NCBI GenBank assembly: GCA_002716125.1
Contig: PAZH01000004.1
Location: 92,370 to 156,369 of the forward strand
DNA: 64,000 nucleotides
Direction: 5' to 3'
Source of the DNA: Rhodospirillaceae bacterium
Lineage (GTDB): Bacteria > Pseudomonadota > Alphaproteobacteria > UBA8366
Shown here: positions 48,902-57,957 of the stretch, in pieces
Position numbering within the stretch: position 1 is the first letter of the stretch
How the letters are laid out: each line of letters starts with the position of its first letter
Notes under the pieces: generated by a model
Databases searched by the model: none
What the model saw: the letters and a program-made list of their open reading frames with translations, nothing else
What the model was told of the DNA's origin: nothing
Program-made: the position numbers and the translations under genes

Positions 48902-49377
48902 TGTCCATTCTCGTCCGCGATTTGGCATTGGGCGAACTTGAAGTCGTTGCCGAAATTTATGGCGCAAGTTTCGATGAGCCTTATCCCGAACCGGTCACAG
49001 CGTCTCTGTTGCGCACGCCTGGTGCTTGGTGCCAATTGGCGATTGATACGGAGGCCGGTATTCCTTTGGGGTTTGTTATTGGCCGCGTTATCTTGGATGA
49101 ATCGGAAATTCTAAGCGTCGGTACCGTTCCGGCGTCCCGTCGAAAGGGTGTTGCAACGGCCCTGATGAATGCGGCCAGTGAACGCGCGATTTCCCTCGGT
49201 GCCAAAACCCTCCACCTTGAGGTGGGCGAAGATAACCCGGGGGCTGTGGCGCTCTACAAAAGACTGGAATTCCGGGCGACCGGGCGGCGTCCGAACTATT
49301 ACAGGCGTGCAAATCGTAGACGTGTCGCCGCCATACTTATGACGCGGCATCTGACGACCAGCAATAAGATACAATAA
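48898..49377 (+). CDS. rimI: RimI-type ribosomal protein N-acetyltransferase
   Basis: A 159-residue GNAT enzyme. The acetyl-CoA motif is VPASRRKGVATALM, followed by LGAKTLHLEVGEDNPGAVALYKRLEF, as in RimI, which acetylates ribosomal protein S18. ATG 48898 or the adjacent ATG 48901 may be used. Coupling to tsaB is typical. Confidence 0.92.
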   Translation: MMSILVRDLALGELEVVAEIYGASFDEPYPEPVTASLLRTPGAWCQLAIDTEAGIPLGFVIGRVILDESEILSVGTVPASRRKGVATALMNAASERAISLGAKTLHLEVGEDNPGAVALYKRLEFRATGRRPNYYRRANRRRVAAILMTRHLTTSNKIQ

Positions 49378-49416
49378 ATCGGATTTACTAAACGACTTGC
49401 TGAATCGAACATGCAT

Positions 49417-49450
49417 TTGATAGAGTGTTCGTATCCGATTACTAAGTAAT
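49417..49450 (+). promoter_or_regulatory. Candidate mucR promoter overlapped by a palindrome
   Basis: TTGATA (49417-49422) lies 17 bases before TACTAA (49440-49445). The perfect 13-base palindrome ATTACTAAGTAAT (49438-49450) covers the -10 position. The whole 49378-49554 gap is noticeably AT-richer than its surroundings, as expected of MucR/Ros target regions, so it may be the autoregulatory site. Confidence 0.4.
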
Positions 49451-49554
49451 AATCGGTAACACGATATGAATACAGGTCCTATGGAAGAATTATCACTTGT
49501 CCCGCAAAACATGAGGACATCGCCGAGGGCCCATCGGGAAACAGGAAGTACACT

Positions 49555-49983
49555 ATGTCCGAATCGTCCCAAGAGGATAAGAACCGCGAGGAACTGCTCG
49601 GCCTAACGTCAGAAATCGTCGCGGCTCATGTGTCGAACAATACGGTGGCGGTCGGTGACCTCCCCGACCTCATTGAACGCGTGTACAGGACGTTGGCAAG
49701 TGTGGGGTCCGAACAGGAATCGCGCTCTGATCGCCCTGTTCCGGCCGTTCCCGCAAAGCAATCCGTGACACCGGATTACATCATTTGTCTTGAAGACGGC
49801 AAAAAGCTGAAAATGCTCAAACGCCATCTGAAAACGGCATATAACCTGACGCCGGAAGAGTACCGGGAACGTTGGGGCTTACCGCCCGATTATCCGATGG
49901 TCTCTCCGAATTATGCGAAGCAGCGCAGTAAGCTCGCAAAGGAGATCGGCTTGGGGACGCGCTCGCGTCGCGGCGGCGAGTAA
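49555..49983 (+). CDS. MucR/Ros family zinc-finger transcriptional regulator
   Basis: A 142-residue regulator. The central finger region ICLEDGKKLKMLKRHLKTAY and YNLTPEEYRERWGLPPDYPM is diagnostic for MucR/Ros. Such proteins are H-NS-like repressors of exopolysaccharide, motility and cell-cycle genes in alphaproteobacteria. A long AT-rich upstream region suggests autoregulation. It occupies the place where fur often sits in this gene neighbourhood. Confidence 0.93.
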   Translation: MSESSQEDKNREELLGLTSEIVAAHVSNNTVAVGDLPDLIERVYRTLASVGSEQESRSDRPVPAVPAKQSVTPDYIICLEDGKKLKMLKRHLKTAYNLTPEEYRERWGLPPDYPMVSPNYAKQRSKLAKEIGLGTRSRRGGE

Positions 49984-50087
49984 CGAGAGTCGCAAAAAAA
50001 GTTCAGCGCCGCGTCATCAGTTAAAAACCAGTTTGAAACAAACCGACATTAGAGTCTTTCCGCAGCACAATAAGCGGCAAGGCGATC

Positions 50088-50936
50088 ATGCATTCTTCCC
50101 TTTTGGTCCCGCGGCGGGACGATACGCTATATCGGCGCGAATTTTCTTTAAACTTTATTGCGGGTGGACTTCGACTGCGGTTGGCCGAGACCGATGAAGA
50201 GCGCTTCGCGGCGCAACGGCTGCGCTATCGCGTGTTTTTTGGTGAGATGGGTGCGACACCCACCGCCGCTGCGGAGCGGCATCAAATGGATGTCGACAAA
50301 TACGACGACATCGCAGACCACCTGATTGTGACCGACATCGCTGGTTCCGATAGCGGCGAGTATGTCGTTGGGACGTATCGTCTCATCCGTCGCGGCCCGG
50401 CAATGCGCTGCGGGGGATTCTATAGCGCCCATGAATTCGACATCGCGCCTTTATTGAGGCGGCCTGGCGAAATCTTGGAGCTCGGCCGGTCTTGCGTCGA
50501 TCGGGATTACCGAACACTTCGAGTCATCGACTTATTGTGGCAAGGCGTCGCCGCATATATTTCACACTATAATGTCCAGATTCTATTTGGCTGTGCGAGT
50601 TTTCCGACGGTGAAACCGAATGCATTGTCTTTGGAGTTGTCTTATCTCCATCATTATTGCCGGGCAGATGAGGCAATCAGACCTGTGGCGCTGCCCGGGC
50701 GTTGCGTGGAAATGAACCGTGTTTCAGTCGATGCGATAGATCGCAAACAAGGCTTTATGGCGATGCCGCCCTTGCTAAAGGGATATCTGAGGTTGGGTGG
50801 GGTCGTTGGCGACGGCGCTGTCGTCGACTATGATTTCGGTACGACGGATGTGTGTATACTGGTCGAGAGAGGCGGCCGGATGGAGCGATATGTCGAACGG
50901 TATATGGCTCGGTCGCGGGCGTTAAAGGCAAGCTGA
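50088..50936 (+). CDS. olsB: OlsB-like ornithine-acyl-ACP N-acyltransferase
   Basis: A 282-residue GNAT-like acyltransferase that adds a 3-hydroxyacyl chain to ornithine to form lyso-ornithine lipid. RLRYRVFFGEMGA, HLIVTDI, GTYRLI and ILELGRSCVDRDYR are conserved motifs. The next gene encodes the matching OlsA. No strong ribosome binding site is visible at ATG 50088. Confidence 0.88.
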   Translation: MHSSLLVPRRDDTLYRREFSLNFIAGGLRLRLAETDEERFAAQRLRYRVFFGEMGATPTAAAERHQMDVDKYDDIADHLIVTDIAGSDSGEYVVGTYRLIRRGPAMRCGGFYSAHEFDIAPLLRRPGEILELGRSCVDRDYRTLRVIDLLWQGVAAYISHYNVQILFGCASFPTVKPNALSLELSYLHHYCRADEAIRPVALPGRCVEMNRVSVDAIDRKQGFMAMPPLLKGYLRLGGVVGDGAVVDYDFGTTDVCILVERGGRMERYVERYMARSRALKAS

Positions 50937-50957
50937 CGAGAGGAGTAAAGGCCGGTT

Positions 50958-51788
50958 ATGAACAGATCGGGCTGTCTTGCAGTTTTTCGCGGCATATTAC
51001 TGGCATGGGTCGCGCTTTTTATTGTCGTTGCGCAATCGCCGGCCCTTGCCCTAAAGCTAAAAATTTCGGAAGTGCTGCCGCGGCTGTGGCACGGCTGGTG
51101 TCGCCGTATTCTCGGTATGGACGTTGAAGTAAGAGGCAGTCCACTTGTCTCCGGACCCGCGCTCTTCGTGTCGAACCACATATCGTATCTAGACGTTACT
51201 GCCATTGGCTCCGTTGTGGACGGTAGTTTCGTCTCACGAGCCGATGTTCGCGATTGGCCGATCTTCGGCTTTTTGTCGCGTTTGCAGAAAACGGTTTTCA
51301 TCGAGCGCCGTCCGCGATATGCCCGCCAACAGATGTTGGAGCTCTCGGGGCGATTGGGATCGGGCGATCGTTTAATTCTGTTTCCCGAAGGGACCAGCAG
51401 TGACGGCAACATGATTTTACCGTTCAAGAGCACGCTCTTCGCGGTTGCGGAAACGCAAGTTGACGGCCGCTCCATTCCGGTTCAGCCGATCTCGATTGCT
51501 TATACGCGGCTTGATGGCTTTCCGTTGGGTCGATTGCTGCGCCCGATATATGCCTGGTATGGCGATATGGAGTTCGCTCCCCACTTTTGGCAGCTCCTGG
51601 GCTATGGCCGGTTCCGTGTCGAAATCACCATTCACGACCCGGTCCGGTTCGAAGATTTCGAATCACGAAAAGTGCTTGCTGAATATTGCGAGCAGATTGT
51701 TGTGCGCGGATTTTCTCAGTCCCTTTCCGGCAGGCCCACAAATGCCATTCAATCTAAGTCGCGGTCGACGGTCTCCTCAGCCGCTTGA
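50958..51788 (+). CDS. olsA: OlsA-like lyso-ornithine lipid / lysophosphatidate acyltransferase
   Basis: A 276-residue PlsC-family membrane acyltransferase. The catalytic HX4D is SNHISYLDVT and the glycerol-binding motif is FPEGTSSDG. An N-terminal hydrophobic segment anchors it. Following olsB by 21 bases, it probably completes ornithine lipid synthesis; a PlsC activity on phosphatidate precursors is the alternative. Confidence 0.86.
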   Translation: MNRSGCLAVFRGILLAWVALFIVVAQSPALALKLKISEVLPRLWHGWCRRILGMDVEVRGSPLVSGPALFVSNHISYLDVTAIGSVVDGSFVSRADVRDWPIFGFLSRLQKTVFIERRPRYARQQMLELSGRLGSGDRLILFPEGTSSDGNMILPFKSTLFAVAETQVDGRSIPVQPISIAYTRLDGFPLGRLLRPIYAWYGDMEFAPHFWQLLGYGRFRVEITIHDPVRFEDFESRKVLAEYCEQIVVRGFSQSLSGRPTNAIQSKSRSTVSSAA

Positions 51789-51909
51789 ATTCGTTGCTAA
51801 ATGAATGTTACGCTATGCGCTGTGATTGTTGAAACCATTGGCGTTAAGCGCTATTTGCATCGATGATTTTTAGGGCAGTCGCCGTCGTCGGCCGGATAAG
51901 AGTCTGACG

Positions 51910-53295
51910 TTGGGTAAGAAGCTCTTCATCAAGACATTTGGTTGCCAGATGAATGTCTACGACTCCGCGCGTATGACGGATGCGTTGGCGTCGTCGGGCT
52001 ATGCGCCGACCGCTTCGGTCGACGATGCGGATATGGTTGTCTTGAACACCTGCCATATTCGGGAAAAAGCAGCCGAAAAGGTCTACTCGGAATTGGGCCG
52101 CTTGCGTCAAATGCAAGAAGAACGACTGCGTGCGGATGGCAGTCGTGTTCTCATTGCGGTGGCCGGCTGTGTCGCGCAAGCCGAAGGCGAAGAGATCGTC
52201 AGCCGTGCGCCCTATGTCGATATTGTCCTTGGACCGCAGACATACCATCGATTGCCGGAACTTGTGGCAGAAGCGCTGCAAGAGGACGGCCGGCCGTTGA
52301 TCGACATCGATTTTCCGGCGGAGGACAAATTCGACCACCTTCCCGAGGAAGCCGCGCCGCAGGGCGTGTCGGCGTTTTTGACGATCCAAGAAGGATGCGA
52401 TCGTTTTTGCACCTTCTGCGTCGTTCCCTACACGCGTGGCAGCGAACAATCCCGACCTGTCGAGGCGGTTTTGGCGGAAGCGCGTCGTTTGGTGGCGGCG
52501 GGCAGCCGCGAAATAACGCTACTCGGCCAAAATGTGAACGCTTATCACGGTGAGGGCCCTGATGGACGTGACTGGGGTCTCGGGCGGCTTATTCGTGCAG
52601 TGGCGGAAATCGACGGCCTTTATCGAATTCGATATACGACCAGCCATCCTCGCGATATGGATGATGAATTGATTCGGGCGCATCGGGACGTCGACAGCCT
52701 GATGCCGTTTTTGCATCTGCCCGTCCAATCGGGTTCGGACAAAATACTGGCCGCAATGAATCGACGCCATACCGCGGATGACTATCGGCGCTTGGTCGAC
52801 TGTCTTCGCGAGGCGCGACCCAATCTGGCGCTATCCTCCGATTTCATCGTGGGATTTCCGGGCGAAGCGGACGAGGATTTTGCCGCGACCCTGCGCCTGG
52901 TGAACGATATCGGTTACAGTCAGGCTTTCTCATTCAAGTACAGCCCGCGACCCGGTACGCCCGCGTCCTCGACGGCGGAACAAGTTCCCGAAGACGTAAA
53001 GCGTGATCGGCTTGAGAGTTTGCAACAATTATTGCGGGCGCATCAGGAAACCTTCAATCAAACGCAGGCTGGCCAGGTCTTGCCTGTATTGATTGAGGGC
53101 GAAGGCCGAGAGGCCGGGCAACTGGTCGGTCGATCGCCGTATTTGCAACCGGTTCATTTTTCGGCGCCGATCCACCGTATCGGTCAGATTGCTGACGTTG
53201 CCATCTCCGAAGTGCTGACGAACAGTCTGCGGGGCGAAGTTGTTATACCGCGCACGGGCAGTGACGGGCCGTCCGAACTGAGGGTCGGCATTTGA
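51910..53295 (+). CDS. miaB: tRNA-2-methylthio-N6-dimethylallyladenosine synthase MiaB
   Basis: A 461-residue radical SAM methylthiotransferase. The N-terminal UPF0004 cysteines are in [15 protein letters not shown] and AGCVAQ; the radical SAM cluster is [12 protein letters not shown]; a TRAM domain ends the protein. The start is TTG 51910 with only a weak purine stretch upstream. Its stop overlaps the phoH start. Confidence 0.95.
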   Translation: MGKKLFIKTFGCQMNVYDSARMTDALASSGYAPTASVDDADMVVLNTCHIREKAAEKVYSELGRLRQMQEERLRADGSRVLIAVAGCVAQAEGEEIVSRAPYVDIVLGPQTYHRLPELVAEALQEDGRPLIDIDFPAEDKFDHLPEEAAPQGVSAFLTIQEGCDRFCTFCVVPYTRGSEQSRPVEAVLAEARRLVAAGSREITLLGQNVNAYHGEGPDGRDWGLGRLIRAVAEIDGLYRIRYTTSHPRDMDDELIRAHRDVDSLMPFLHLPVQSGSDKILAAMNRRHTADDYRRLVDCLREARPNLALSSDFIVGFPGEADEDFAATLRLVNDIGYSQAFSFKYSPRPGTPASSTAEQVPEDVKRDRLESLQQLLRAHQETFNQTQAGQVLPVLIEGEGREAGQLVGRSPYLQPVHFSAPIHRIGQIADVAISEVLTNSLRGEVVIPRTGSDGPSELRVGI

Positions 53296-54269
53296 GCTCA
53301 CTATCGAATTCTGAGCGCGAAGGCATTCACGTCAATTTCGAAGACAATCGTTTATTGCCTCTTTTGTATGGCGAGCACGATAAACATTTGGCGCAGATTG
53401 AGAACCGGTTGGGGGTCTCGCTGATTAGTCGGGGCAATCACTTGGCGATTATGGGGCCCAGTGATTCGGCGAACGTCGCGCGTCTCGCGCTGGACGCTCT
53501 CTACCGTAAACTGACGAAGGGCCATTCGGTCGACGCGGCTGAGGTGGATGCTGCGGTGCGGATGGCGAATGGTGGCCTGGATTTGGCGAGCGACGACCAA
53601 CCCGCGATTCAAACCCGCAAGAAACGTATCATGCCGCGTTCGCCAACGCAGGCGCGGTATATTAAGGCAATCGCGCAGCAAGATCTCGTCTTTGGATTGG
53701 GCCCCGCCGGCACCGGAAAAACATACCTCGCCGTGTGTTCTGCCGTTGCAATGTTGAGCACCGGTCAAGTCGATAGAATTGTTTTGTCGCGCCCTGCTGT
53801 CGAAGCGGGCGAACGGCTCGGATTTCTGCCGGGCGATATGCGGGACAAGGTAGACCCTTACCTGCGACCGCTCTACGACGCTTTGTACGACACGATGCCG
53901 GCCGAGCAGGTAACGCGACGCCTTGATTCCGGCGAGATTGAGATTGCGCCGCTCGCCTTCATGCGTGGCCGAACCTTGTCGAACGCTTTCGTCATTTTGG
54001 ACGAGGCGCAGAACACGACACCGATGCAGATGAAAATGTTTTTAACCCGCTTGGGCGAGAACAGCCGTATGGTGGTGACCGGCGATCTAAGCCAGGTTGA
54101 TCTGCCGTCAGGATACAAATCGGGATTAAGCGATGCGCTCGATGTTCTGAAGGACATAAAGGACGCCTGCTTTGTTCGGTTTAGCGATGCAGACGTTGTC
54201 CGCCATGATTTGGTTGCGCAGATCGTGCGCGCTTACGATGCCCGGGGATCCAGGGAGGAGAACCCTTGA
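53292..54269 (+). CDS. phoH: PhoH family ATPase
   Basis: A 325-residue protein. A small KH-like N-terminal region is followed by the PhoH ATPase domain (from about 115), with Walker [11 protein letters not shown] and Walker [16 protein letters not shown]. It probably functions in RNA metabolism with YbeY. It starts at TTG 53292, overlapping the miaB TGA. Confidence 0.93.
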   Translation: MSSLSNSEREGIHVNFEDNRLLPLLYGEHDKHLAQIENRLGVSLISRGNHLAIMGPSDSANVARLALDALYRKLTKGHSVDAAEVDAAVRMANGGLDLASDDQPAIQTRKKRIMPRSPTQARYIKAIAQQDLVFGLGPAGTGKTYLAVCSAVAMLSTGQVDRIVLSRPAVEAGERLGFLPGDMRDKVDPYLRPLYDALYDTMPAEQVTRRLDSGEIEIAPLAFMRGRTLSNAFVILDEAQNTTPMQMKMFLTRLGENSRMVVTGDLSQVDLPSGYKSGLSDALDVLKDIKDACFVRFSDADVVRHDLVAQIVRAYDARGSREENP

Positions 54270-54769
54270 AGGGTAATGGCTCTTCAATTGACATCGATAT
54301 GATGGTCGATGCTGCGGCATGGCGTGAAGCGCTGCCGGCTCTGAAATCGCTGGTCGATCGCACCGTGCCGGCGGTCTGGCGTCGGGCCGGCGATGATAGC
54401 CCGGCGGAAGCAAGTCTTGTTCTGAGTTCGGACGCCGAAATGCGAAAGTTGAATTTCCAACACCGTGCCGTCGATCACTCGACGAATGTACTCGCATTCC
54501 CGCTCGGCGAGCCGATGCAACCGGACGGCCCGCGTCATCTCGGCGATATCGTCCTCGCTTATGAAACTGTGGTCCGAGAGGCCGCGCGCGATGCGAAGCC
54601 ACTCGACGCGCATGTGACCCATCTGCTGGTGCATGGTTTGTTGCATCTTCTCGGGCACGATCATGAGACGGAAAGTGATGCGGAAGCGATGGAGCAAATC
54701 GAAGTCGAGATCATGGCGTCACTCGGCTATCCGAACCCATATATAAAACTGCCAGATGCGGCGGAGTAA
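54266..54769 (+). CDS. ybeY: Endoribonuclease YbeY
   Basis: A 167-residue zinc-dependent RNase for 16S rRNA maturation and ribosome quality control. The metal motif HGLLHLLGHDHE is intact, and LNFQHRAVDHSTNVLAFP is conserved. TTG 54266 is preceded by the strong AGGGAGGAG, and TTGA overlaps the phoH stop, which confirms the start. Confidence 0.95.
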   Translation: MKGNGSSIDIDMMVDAAAWREALPALKSLVDRTVPAVWRRAGDDSPAEASLVLSSDAEMRKLNFQHRAVDHSTNVLAFPLGEPMQPDGPRHLGDIVLAYETVVREAARDAKPLDAHVTHLLVHGLLHLLGHDHETESDAEAMEQIEVEIMASLGYPNPYIKLPDAAE

Positions 54770-54775
54770 CGAACC

Positions 54776-55699
54776 ATGAGCGGCGAGCGAATTCTGAACG
54801 GAAACAACGGCGTTGGAGAGGCGCCGACGGACGGAACGAAGTCCCAAGGTTTCTTTCGGGGTCTGCTGCGTGGAACCCGGTTTGGCCGGAATGGCGATTC
54901 GCGCCTGCGGGAGACGTTTGAAGAACTTATCGAACAGCATGAGGAAAACGAACCGCCTGTCGATCCCGTCGCGCGGGCCATGCTCGATAAGGTGCTGACG
55001 GTTGGCGCTTTGACCGTGTCCGATGTGATGGTGCCGCGCGCCAATATTATTGCGGTCGATGTGACGATCGAACGGAACGAATTGCTCAAATTAATGGTGG
55101 AAGAGGCCCATTCCCGCATGCCGGTATATCGGGGCAATCTGGATGATGTCTTGGGCATGCTTCACATTAAAGACATGCTGGCCTCCATTGCGGCGGAGGA
55201 GCCGTTCGATACGCGGAAGTTGCTGCGGAAAATCCTCTTTGTCGCGCCGAGCATGCGCGTCTTGGATCTATTGCTTCAGATGCGGCAGGACCGCATTCAC
55301 ATGGCGCTTGTGGTCGATGAGTATGGCGGTATCGATGGCTTGACGACGATCGAGGATTTGGTGGAACAGATCGTCGGTGAGATCGAAGACGAACACGATG
55401 TCGATGAGGGCCCGATGCTGACCCGGCGCGCGGACGGAACAATCGATGTCGATGCGCGGCTCGAGTTGAACGAATTTGAGGAATCGATCGCCGCTATCCG
55501 AACAGCGGAAGAGCGCGAAGATGGCACGGATACGGTTGGCGGCTTGGTTTTCAATTTGGCTGGCCGCGTGCCCACGAGGGGCGAGGTTATCCTTCATGAA
55601 GCGTCTGGTGTGGAATTCGAGATTACCGATGCGGACGCTCGACGAGTCCGTCGCGTGCGCGTCTGCAATGTGCCGCAGGGTGACGATACGCCAAGCTGA
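54776..55699 (+). CDS. corC: CorC/HlyC-type CBS domain protein (hemolysin family)
   Basis: A 307-residue cytosolic protein. Two CBS domains (from VSDVMVPRANIIAVDV to about 230) precede a CorC/HlyC C-terminal domain (GGLVFNLAGRVPTRGEVI). It is a paralogue of the CorC protein linked to magnesium/cobalt efflux and lies in the usual ybeY-corC-lnt order. Confidence 0.93.
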   Translation: MSGERILNGNNGVGEAPTDGTKSQGFFRGLLRGTRFGRNGDSRLRETFEELIEQHEENEPPVDPVARAMLDKVLTVGALTVSDVMVPRANIIAVDVTIERNELLKLMVEEAHSRMPVYRGNLDDVLGMLHIKDMLASIAAEEPFDTRKLLRKILFVAPSMRVLDLLLQMRQDRIHMALVVDEYGGIDGLTTIEDLVEQIVGEIEDEHDVDEGPMLTRRADGTIDVDARLELNEFEESIAAIRTAEEREDGTDTVGGLVFNLAGRVPTRGEVILHEASGVEFEITDADARRVRRVRVCNVPQGDDTPS

Positions 55700-55720
55700 C
55701 GCATTGGGCGGCAGGAATTC

Positions 55721-55900
55721 ATGATTGCGGTAATGGTCCGATTGGCCGACCGAATCGGTGCACTGCAAGGGTGGCGCCGTTGGTTATTTCTCGTGTCCAT
55801 CGGCGCATTTGCGACACTCGCCCTGCCGCCAGTTAACTTTTTGCCAGCTGTCATCCTATCCGGTGTCGGATTGGTGTGGTGCATGGCTTTTGGCCCTTAG
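55721..55900 (+). other. N-terminal codons of lnt ending in an in-frame TAG
   Basis: From ATG 55721, preceded by AGGA at good spacing, 59 codons encode the first hydrophobic segment of Lnt (RRWLFLVSIGAFATLALPPV and AVILSGVGLVWCM), then TAG at 55898-55900. The same frame continues into the rest of the gene. This is the expected N-terminus, so the stop truly interrupts the gene. Confidence 0.8.
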
Positions 55901-55909
55901 GGAAAATGG

Positions 55910-57271
55910 TTGGGCTTTGTGGCGGGCTGGGCATTTTCGTTCGGGTACTTCGTCTTCGGTCTCTACTGGATCGGTAACGCGTTGCTTGTCTTCGCGGATC
56001 AACATGCCTGGATGTTGCCGTTTGCAGCGCTCGGCCTGCCCGCGTTTCTGGCGATTTTCGGCGGATTGGCGGGAGTCGCAGTTTCCTTTGCCAGGGGACC
56101 CTTGGCCACTCCGATCGCCGTGACCGCGGCATTTGGCGCGGCGGATTGGCTTCGCGGTCATATATTGACGGGTTTGCCGTGGAATCTGTTTGGACACGCT
56201 TGGTCGGGAATCGACCCGCTGCTCCAGTCCGCTTCACTGTATGGCGTGTATGGAATGGGTATTGTCGTGCTGCTGACGGCGACGCTGCCAGGTGGCTTGG
56301 TGTCCCCGGTGCGATGGCAACGGTTGGCGGCGATCCTCATACCGATTGCGATTTTGGGGACACATTGGGCGGCAGGCGCGTACCGACTTTCAGGTGTTCA
56401 GACCGATGCCGATTCGGGTCTCGGTATTCGATTGGTGCAAGCAAATATTCCGCAACGTGAAAAGTGGGCGCTACGATACAGAGCCCGGAATATCGCTGCC
56501 CATTTGCGCCTCAGTGTCGAGAACCGCCCGCCATGGATACAGCACGTTATTTGGCCTGAAATGGCGGCGACATTGTACCTTGAGAGAGACGCCAAGAGCC
56601 GCGAGGTGCTGTCGCGGGTGGTTCCACCTGGCGGGTTGCTGGTAACCGGCGCACCTCGCCGAAATCCTGAGGGGGGCGCTTACAACGCCATCTTAGCGCT
56701 CGATGAGACTGGCCGGATTTCAGGACACTACGACAAAGCGCACCTCGTGCCGTTCGGCGAATATGTGCCGCTCGCTTCGGTTCTGCCGCTTGAGAAGATT
56801 ACACTGGGTGCCAGTGGATATACCCCGGGTCCCGGCGTGCGCACGCTACGCTTACCTGGATTGCCGCCGGTAAGTCTCTTGGTATGTTACGAAATAATTT
56901 TTCCAGCGAAGGTGGTTGACGCTTCGGACCGGCCCGAGGTCATCATAAACCTGACGAATGACGCATGGTACGGAGTGACGTCCGGCCCGCATCAACATTT
57001 TGCCAATGCGCGCCTTCGCGCTGTCGAGGAAGGCATTCCGGTGGTGCGCGCCGCATATACCGGAATTTCGGGTGTTGTTGATTCCTACGGACAGGTGCGC
57101 GGCGTCATTCCGCTCGCTGAAGCCGGATATTTGGATTTTCGACTTCCCCGCCCGTTGCAGCATCCCTCGCTTTACAGCCGCCTAGGCGACAGCATTTTCT
57201 TCGGGGCCCTCGTCGTCCTTGTTCTGGCGGCGGCGGGAATTCGCCGGCATGGGTCGACGCGCTCAGCATAG
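55910..57271 (+). CDS. lnt: Apolipoprotein N-acyltransferase Lnt, body downstream of an in-frame TAG
   Basis: A 453-residue frame with the remaining membrane segments and the nitrilase-fold catalytic domain. It has the catalytic Glu in VIWPEMAA, Lys in HYDKAHLVPFGEYVPL and Cys in LLVCYEIIFP. Lnt adds the third acyl chain to lipoproteins. Translation of the full protein would need readthrough of TAG 55898-55900. TTG 55910 as a start would omit the first transmembrane helix and has no good ribosome binding site. Context (corC upstream) is normal. Confidence 0.85.
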   Translation: MGFVAGWAFSFGYFVFGLYWIGNALLVFADQHAWMLPFAALGLPAFLAIFGGLAGVAVSFARGPLATPIAVTAAFGAADWLRGHILTGLPWNLFGHAWSGIDPLLQSASLYGVYGMGIVVLLTATLPGGLVSPVRWQRLAAILIPIAILGTHWAAGAYRLSGVQTDADSGLGIRLVQANIPQREKWALRYRARNIAAHLRLSVENRPPWIQHVIWPEMAATLYLERDAKSREVLSRVVPPGGLLVTGAPRRNPEGGAYNAILALDETGRISGHYDKAHLVPFGEYVPLASVLPLEKITLGASGYTPGPGVRTLRLPGLPPVSLLVCYEIIFPAKVVDASDRPEVIINLTNDAWYGVTSGPHQHFANARLRAVEEGIPVVRAAYTGISGVVDSYGQVRGVIPLAEAGYLDFRLPRPLQHPSLYSRLGDSIFFGALVVLVLAAAGIRRHGSTRSA

Positions 57272-57296
57272 TCCTTGCTTGCATTCGGCAATCATC

Positions 57297-57335
57297 GAAT
57301 TAATTCAAGATTGTGTAATTTCTGAGTAAATTTAC
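57297..57335 (+). promoter_or_regulatory. AT-rich palindromes upstream of the HTH gene
   Basis: GAATTAATTC (57297-57306) and GTAAATTTAC (57326-57335) are perfect 10-base palindromes 19 bases apart in a very AT-rich stretch. They could be operator half-sites for autoregulation by the downstream HTH protein. No promoter was confidently identified. Confidence 0.4.
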
Positions 57336-57362
57336 GCGTAGATTGTTTAATCGGAAGTTCTC

Positions 57363-57815
57363 ATGACAAACCGATGCAAATCGACCGTGTCACGTCGGCG
57401 GCCGCGAAATTCGACCCCGGTTGATATGCATATCGGTGGCCGTATGCGCCTACGGCGAACGATGCTTGGTCTTAGTCAAGAATCGCTCGGCGATTCGTTG
57501 GGTTTGACGTTTCAACAGGTCCAAAAATACGAACGAGGCGCAAACCGAATTGGGGCCGGGCGGTTGCTTCAGTTGGCCAATGTTTTGGGGGTATCGATCT
57601 CATATTTCTATGATGAATTGGAGACGAATCTCCTAGGCACAGATGGCGCGGTTGTATCGATTGATCGCGATAAGCATATAAATTCTTTTATAAAAAGAGA
57701 AACACTGGAGCTTGTGCGCGCGTACTACCGGATTGGCGATCCCGTTGTAAGAATTAAAATGCTTGAGCTGGCGCAGTCGCTCGCAAGCGCGTTGCCACCC
57801 AAAAGCCACCCATAA
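57363..57815 (+). CDS. XRE-family HTH regulator, PhrR-like, upstream of metK
   Basis: A 150-residue protein. A basic tail precedes the HTH_3 domain (about 24-85), which has [18 protein letters not shown] and [10 protein letters not shown], the motif of the PhrR/SinR-like alphaproteobacterial regulators. The C-terminal region is helical. GGAAG precedes ATG 57363; ATG 57426 is a possible later start. Its position before metK recurs in related bacteria, to my knowledge. Targets unknown. Confidence 0.85.
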   Translation: MTNRCKSTVSRRRPRNSTPVDMHIGGRMRLRRTMLGLSQESLGDSLGLTFQQVQKYERGANRIGAGRLLQLANVLGVSISYFYDELETNLLGTDGAVVSIDRDKHINSFIKRETLELVRAYYRIGDPVVRIKMLELAQSLASALPPKSHP

Positions 57816-57957
57816 AAATGGACGCGGGTGTCGTCGTTCCCTTGACGATATAGCGAAAGATTGCGACAAGGTCGCCCGTCGAGGCGATATGACTCGGCAA
57901 ACCTTGGCGTCAAGGCACGCCGTCGAAGAGTTTTCAGCAGATCAGAAGGGGCGAAGC

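Noticed and set aside
51789..51909. In-frame TAG at about 51871-51873 upstream of miaB as a third interrupted gene
   Set aside because: The residues before the stop are not MiaB-like and the family normally starts near TTG 51910, so this is ordinary upstream sequence.
57816..57957. SAM riboswitch in the metK leader
   Set aside because: Only short hairpins are present, with no core of SAM-I, SAM-II or SAM/SAH type that I can recognise.
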